This document shows positions 32,793 to 33,900 of a DNA stretch of 33,900 nucleotides, one piece after another (position 1 is the stretch's first letter; the number at the start of each line of letters is the position of its first letter). This stretch comes from Coprococcus sp. (GTDB taxonomy: Bacteria > Bacillota > Clostridia > Lachnospirales > Lachnospiraceae): positions 1-33,900 of the forward strand of contig JAEDHX010000014.1 in the NCBI GenBank assembly GCA_016296785.1. The letters run 5' to 3'. Under the pieces are notes generated by a model. It worked only from the letters and a program-made list of their open reading frames with translations. It was not told the DNA's origin and ran no database searches. A program made the translations under genes and the position numbers.

Positions 32793-33900
32793 ATGGAAGT
32801 TATTCTTGCTAAGTCAGCAGGTTTTTGCTTTGGCGTACAAAGAGCTGTTGATACTGCTTATAATTATGCTAAGGATAATAAAGATAATAATAGTGTATAT
32901 ACCTTTGGACCAATAATTCATAATGAAGAAGTTGTAAAAGATTTAAAGAATAAAGGTATTGATGTTATTGAGACTAAGGAAGAACTTATGAAGCTTGATA
33001 ATGGAAAGGTCATTATAAGATCACACGGAGCTTCTAAGGATATATATGATTTTTTAAATGAAAAAAGTATAGAGATAATAGATGCAACATGTCCGTTTGT
33101 AAAAAAGATTCATAATATTGCAAATGAGGATAGTAATAAGGGCAAAATAATAATTATTATTGGTGACAAGAAGCATCCTGAGGTAGAGGGAATTGTCGGA
33201 TGGTGTGTAAAAGAACCAATAATCATTGATTCTGTTGAATTAGCTGAAAAATATTTGGACGCTTTAGATGATTGTGCCTTGAATGCTGAATATAGTGTTG
33301 TATCTCAAACGACGTTTAATTACAAGAAATTTAAAGATATTGTTGATATTATTCGAAAAAAATTGTATAATGTTACTGTTTATGAGACTATTTGTAATGC
33401 TACATCCGTAAGACAGAAAGAAGCTAAAGAGATAGCTTCGTCTGTAGATGCAATGATTGTTATAGGTGGTCGTCATAGTTCAAATACTCAGAAGCTATAT
33501 GATATTAGCAAAAAAGAATGTGAGAATACTTACTATATACAGACACTCGTTGATTTGGATTTGACTACTTTTGAATCCGTTAGTAGGGTAGGTATTACGG
33601 CTGGGGCATCTACCCCAAATTATATTATTAAGGAGGTTCATAGTAGCATGGCAGAGTTAAGTTTTGAGCAGATGTTAGAAAATGATGAGAGCAAAGCATC
33701 CATCAGACAGGGGGAGATAGTTGACGGTACTGTTATTGGCGTTAAGGCTGATGAGATAGTAGTTGATATCAAGTATAAGTCAGATGGTATTATTACCAGA
33801 TCTGAATATACTAATACTCCTAATGTGGATTTAAGTGAACTTGTTAAGGTTGGCGATCCTATTACTGTTAAGGTTATTAAGACTAATGATGGTGAGGGTC
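32793..33900 (+). CDS. ispH: IspH fused to ribosomal protein S1, 5' part (3' end outside window)
   Basis: Open frame from ATG 32793 (AAAGGAG upstream) to the window end; 369 codons seen, no stop. Residues 1-285 are HMBPP reductase, last step of the MEP isoprenoid pathway: the [4Fe-4S] cysteines Cys12 (AGFCFGV), Cys100 (DATCPFV) and Cys201 (CNATS), His43 and His78 (SHGA), and the closing GITAGASTPNYIIKEV. From Met286 the frame continues as MAELSFEQMLENDE and an S1 RNA-binding repeat (RQGEIVDGTVIGVKADEIVVDIKY). An IspH-S1 fusion is a known arrangement in Clostridia. An internal AGGAGG at 33631-33636 stands 11 bp before the ATG of Met286, so separate S1 protein could also be made. Confidence 0.95.
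   Translation, partial: MEVILAKSAGFCFGVQRAVDTAYNYAKDNKDNNSVYTFGPIIHNEEVVKDLKNKGIDVIETKEELMKLDNGKVIIRSHGASKDIYDFLNEKSIEIIDATCPFVKKIHNIANEDSNKGKIIIIIGDKKHPEVEGIVGWCVKEPIIIDSVELAEKYLDALDDCALNAEYSVVSQTTFNYKKFKDIVDIIRKKLYNVTVYETICNATSVRQKEAKEIASSVDAMIVIGGRHSSNTQKLYDISKKECENTYYIQTLVDLDLTTFESVSRVGITAGASTPNYIIKEVHSSMAELSFEQMLENDESKASIRQGEIVDGTVIGVKADEIVVDIKYKSDGIITRSEYTNTPNVDLSELVKVGDPITVKVIKTNDGEG

Overview
The window looks like the chromosome of a low-GC, anaerobic Firmicute of the Lachnospiraceae type (Butyrivibrio/Roseburia/Eubacterium rectale-like). The evidence is the AT-rich composition, strong AGGAGG-type ribosome binding sites, an IspH-ribosomal protein S1 fusion, a membrane Na+-pump decarboxylase gene set, a GH94 disaccharide phosphorylase and gene orders shared with Bacillus/Clostridia. 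The genus is an inference; no rRNA is present. No prophage, insertion sequence, CRISPR array or tRNA was seen. Every gene except aroC is on the + strand.

Left part (1-7250): 3' end of rny (RNase Y), a monocistronic aspartate-type aminotransferase running into a NUDIX ADP-ribose pyrophosphatase gene with a TTG start, a small membrane protein in the position where Bacillus has spoIIM (its start region looks damaged), xerD, and a formate/nitrite-family channel. A terminator and a structured intergenic block separate this from aroC, which faces left.

Middle (7250-22990): an OFA-family major facilitator gene interrupted by one in-frame TGA; then rpsO and pnp, each with a structured leader; a GH94 phosphorylase; tepA (ClpP-like), uppP and ftsK; fhs and folD (one-carbon metabolism); rimO and pgsA. 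The order rpsO-pnp-tepA-ftsK-...-pgsA follows the Bacillus rpsO-pnpA-...-tepA-spoIIIE-...-pgsA backbone, with metabolic genes inserted.

Right part (23130-33900): a five-gene operon encoding a CoA-ester carboxyltransferase, an OadG/MmdD-like lipoprotein, a biotin carrier, an OadB/MmdB-type Na+ pump subunit and a pyruvate/oxaloacetate carboxyltransferase. Together they form a hybrid between methylmalonyl-CoA decarboxylase, oxaloacetate decarboxylase and transcarboxylase. It is followed by a KtrAB-type K+ uptake pair, an HI0933-type flavoprotein, cmk and the start of the ispH-rpsA fusion, which runs off the right edge.

The observations most worth a second look are the hybrid decarboxylase operon with its unusual lipoprotein subunit, the lone TGA in the transporter gene, the long hairpin in the pnp leader, the 10-bp-period repeat upstream of the transporter promoter, the SD-ATG-TAA start-stop before the SpoIIM-position gene, and a possible internal start inside ispH-rpsA. 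I found no clearly new defence or mobile system; most of the window is housekeeping.
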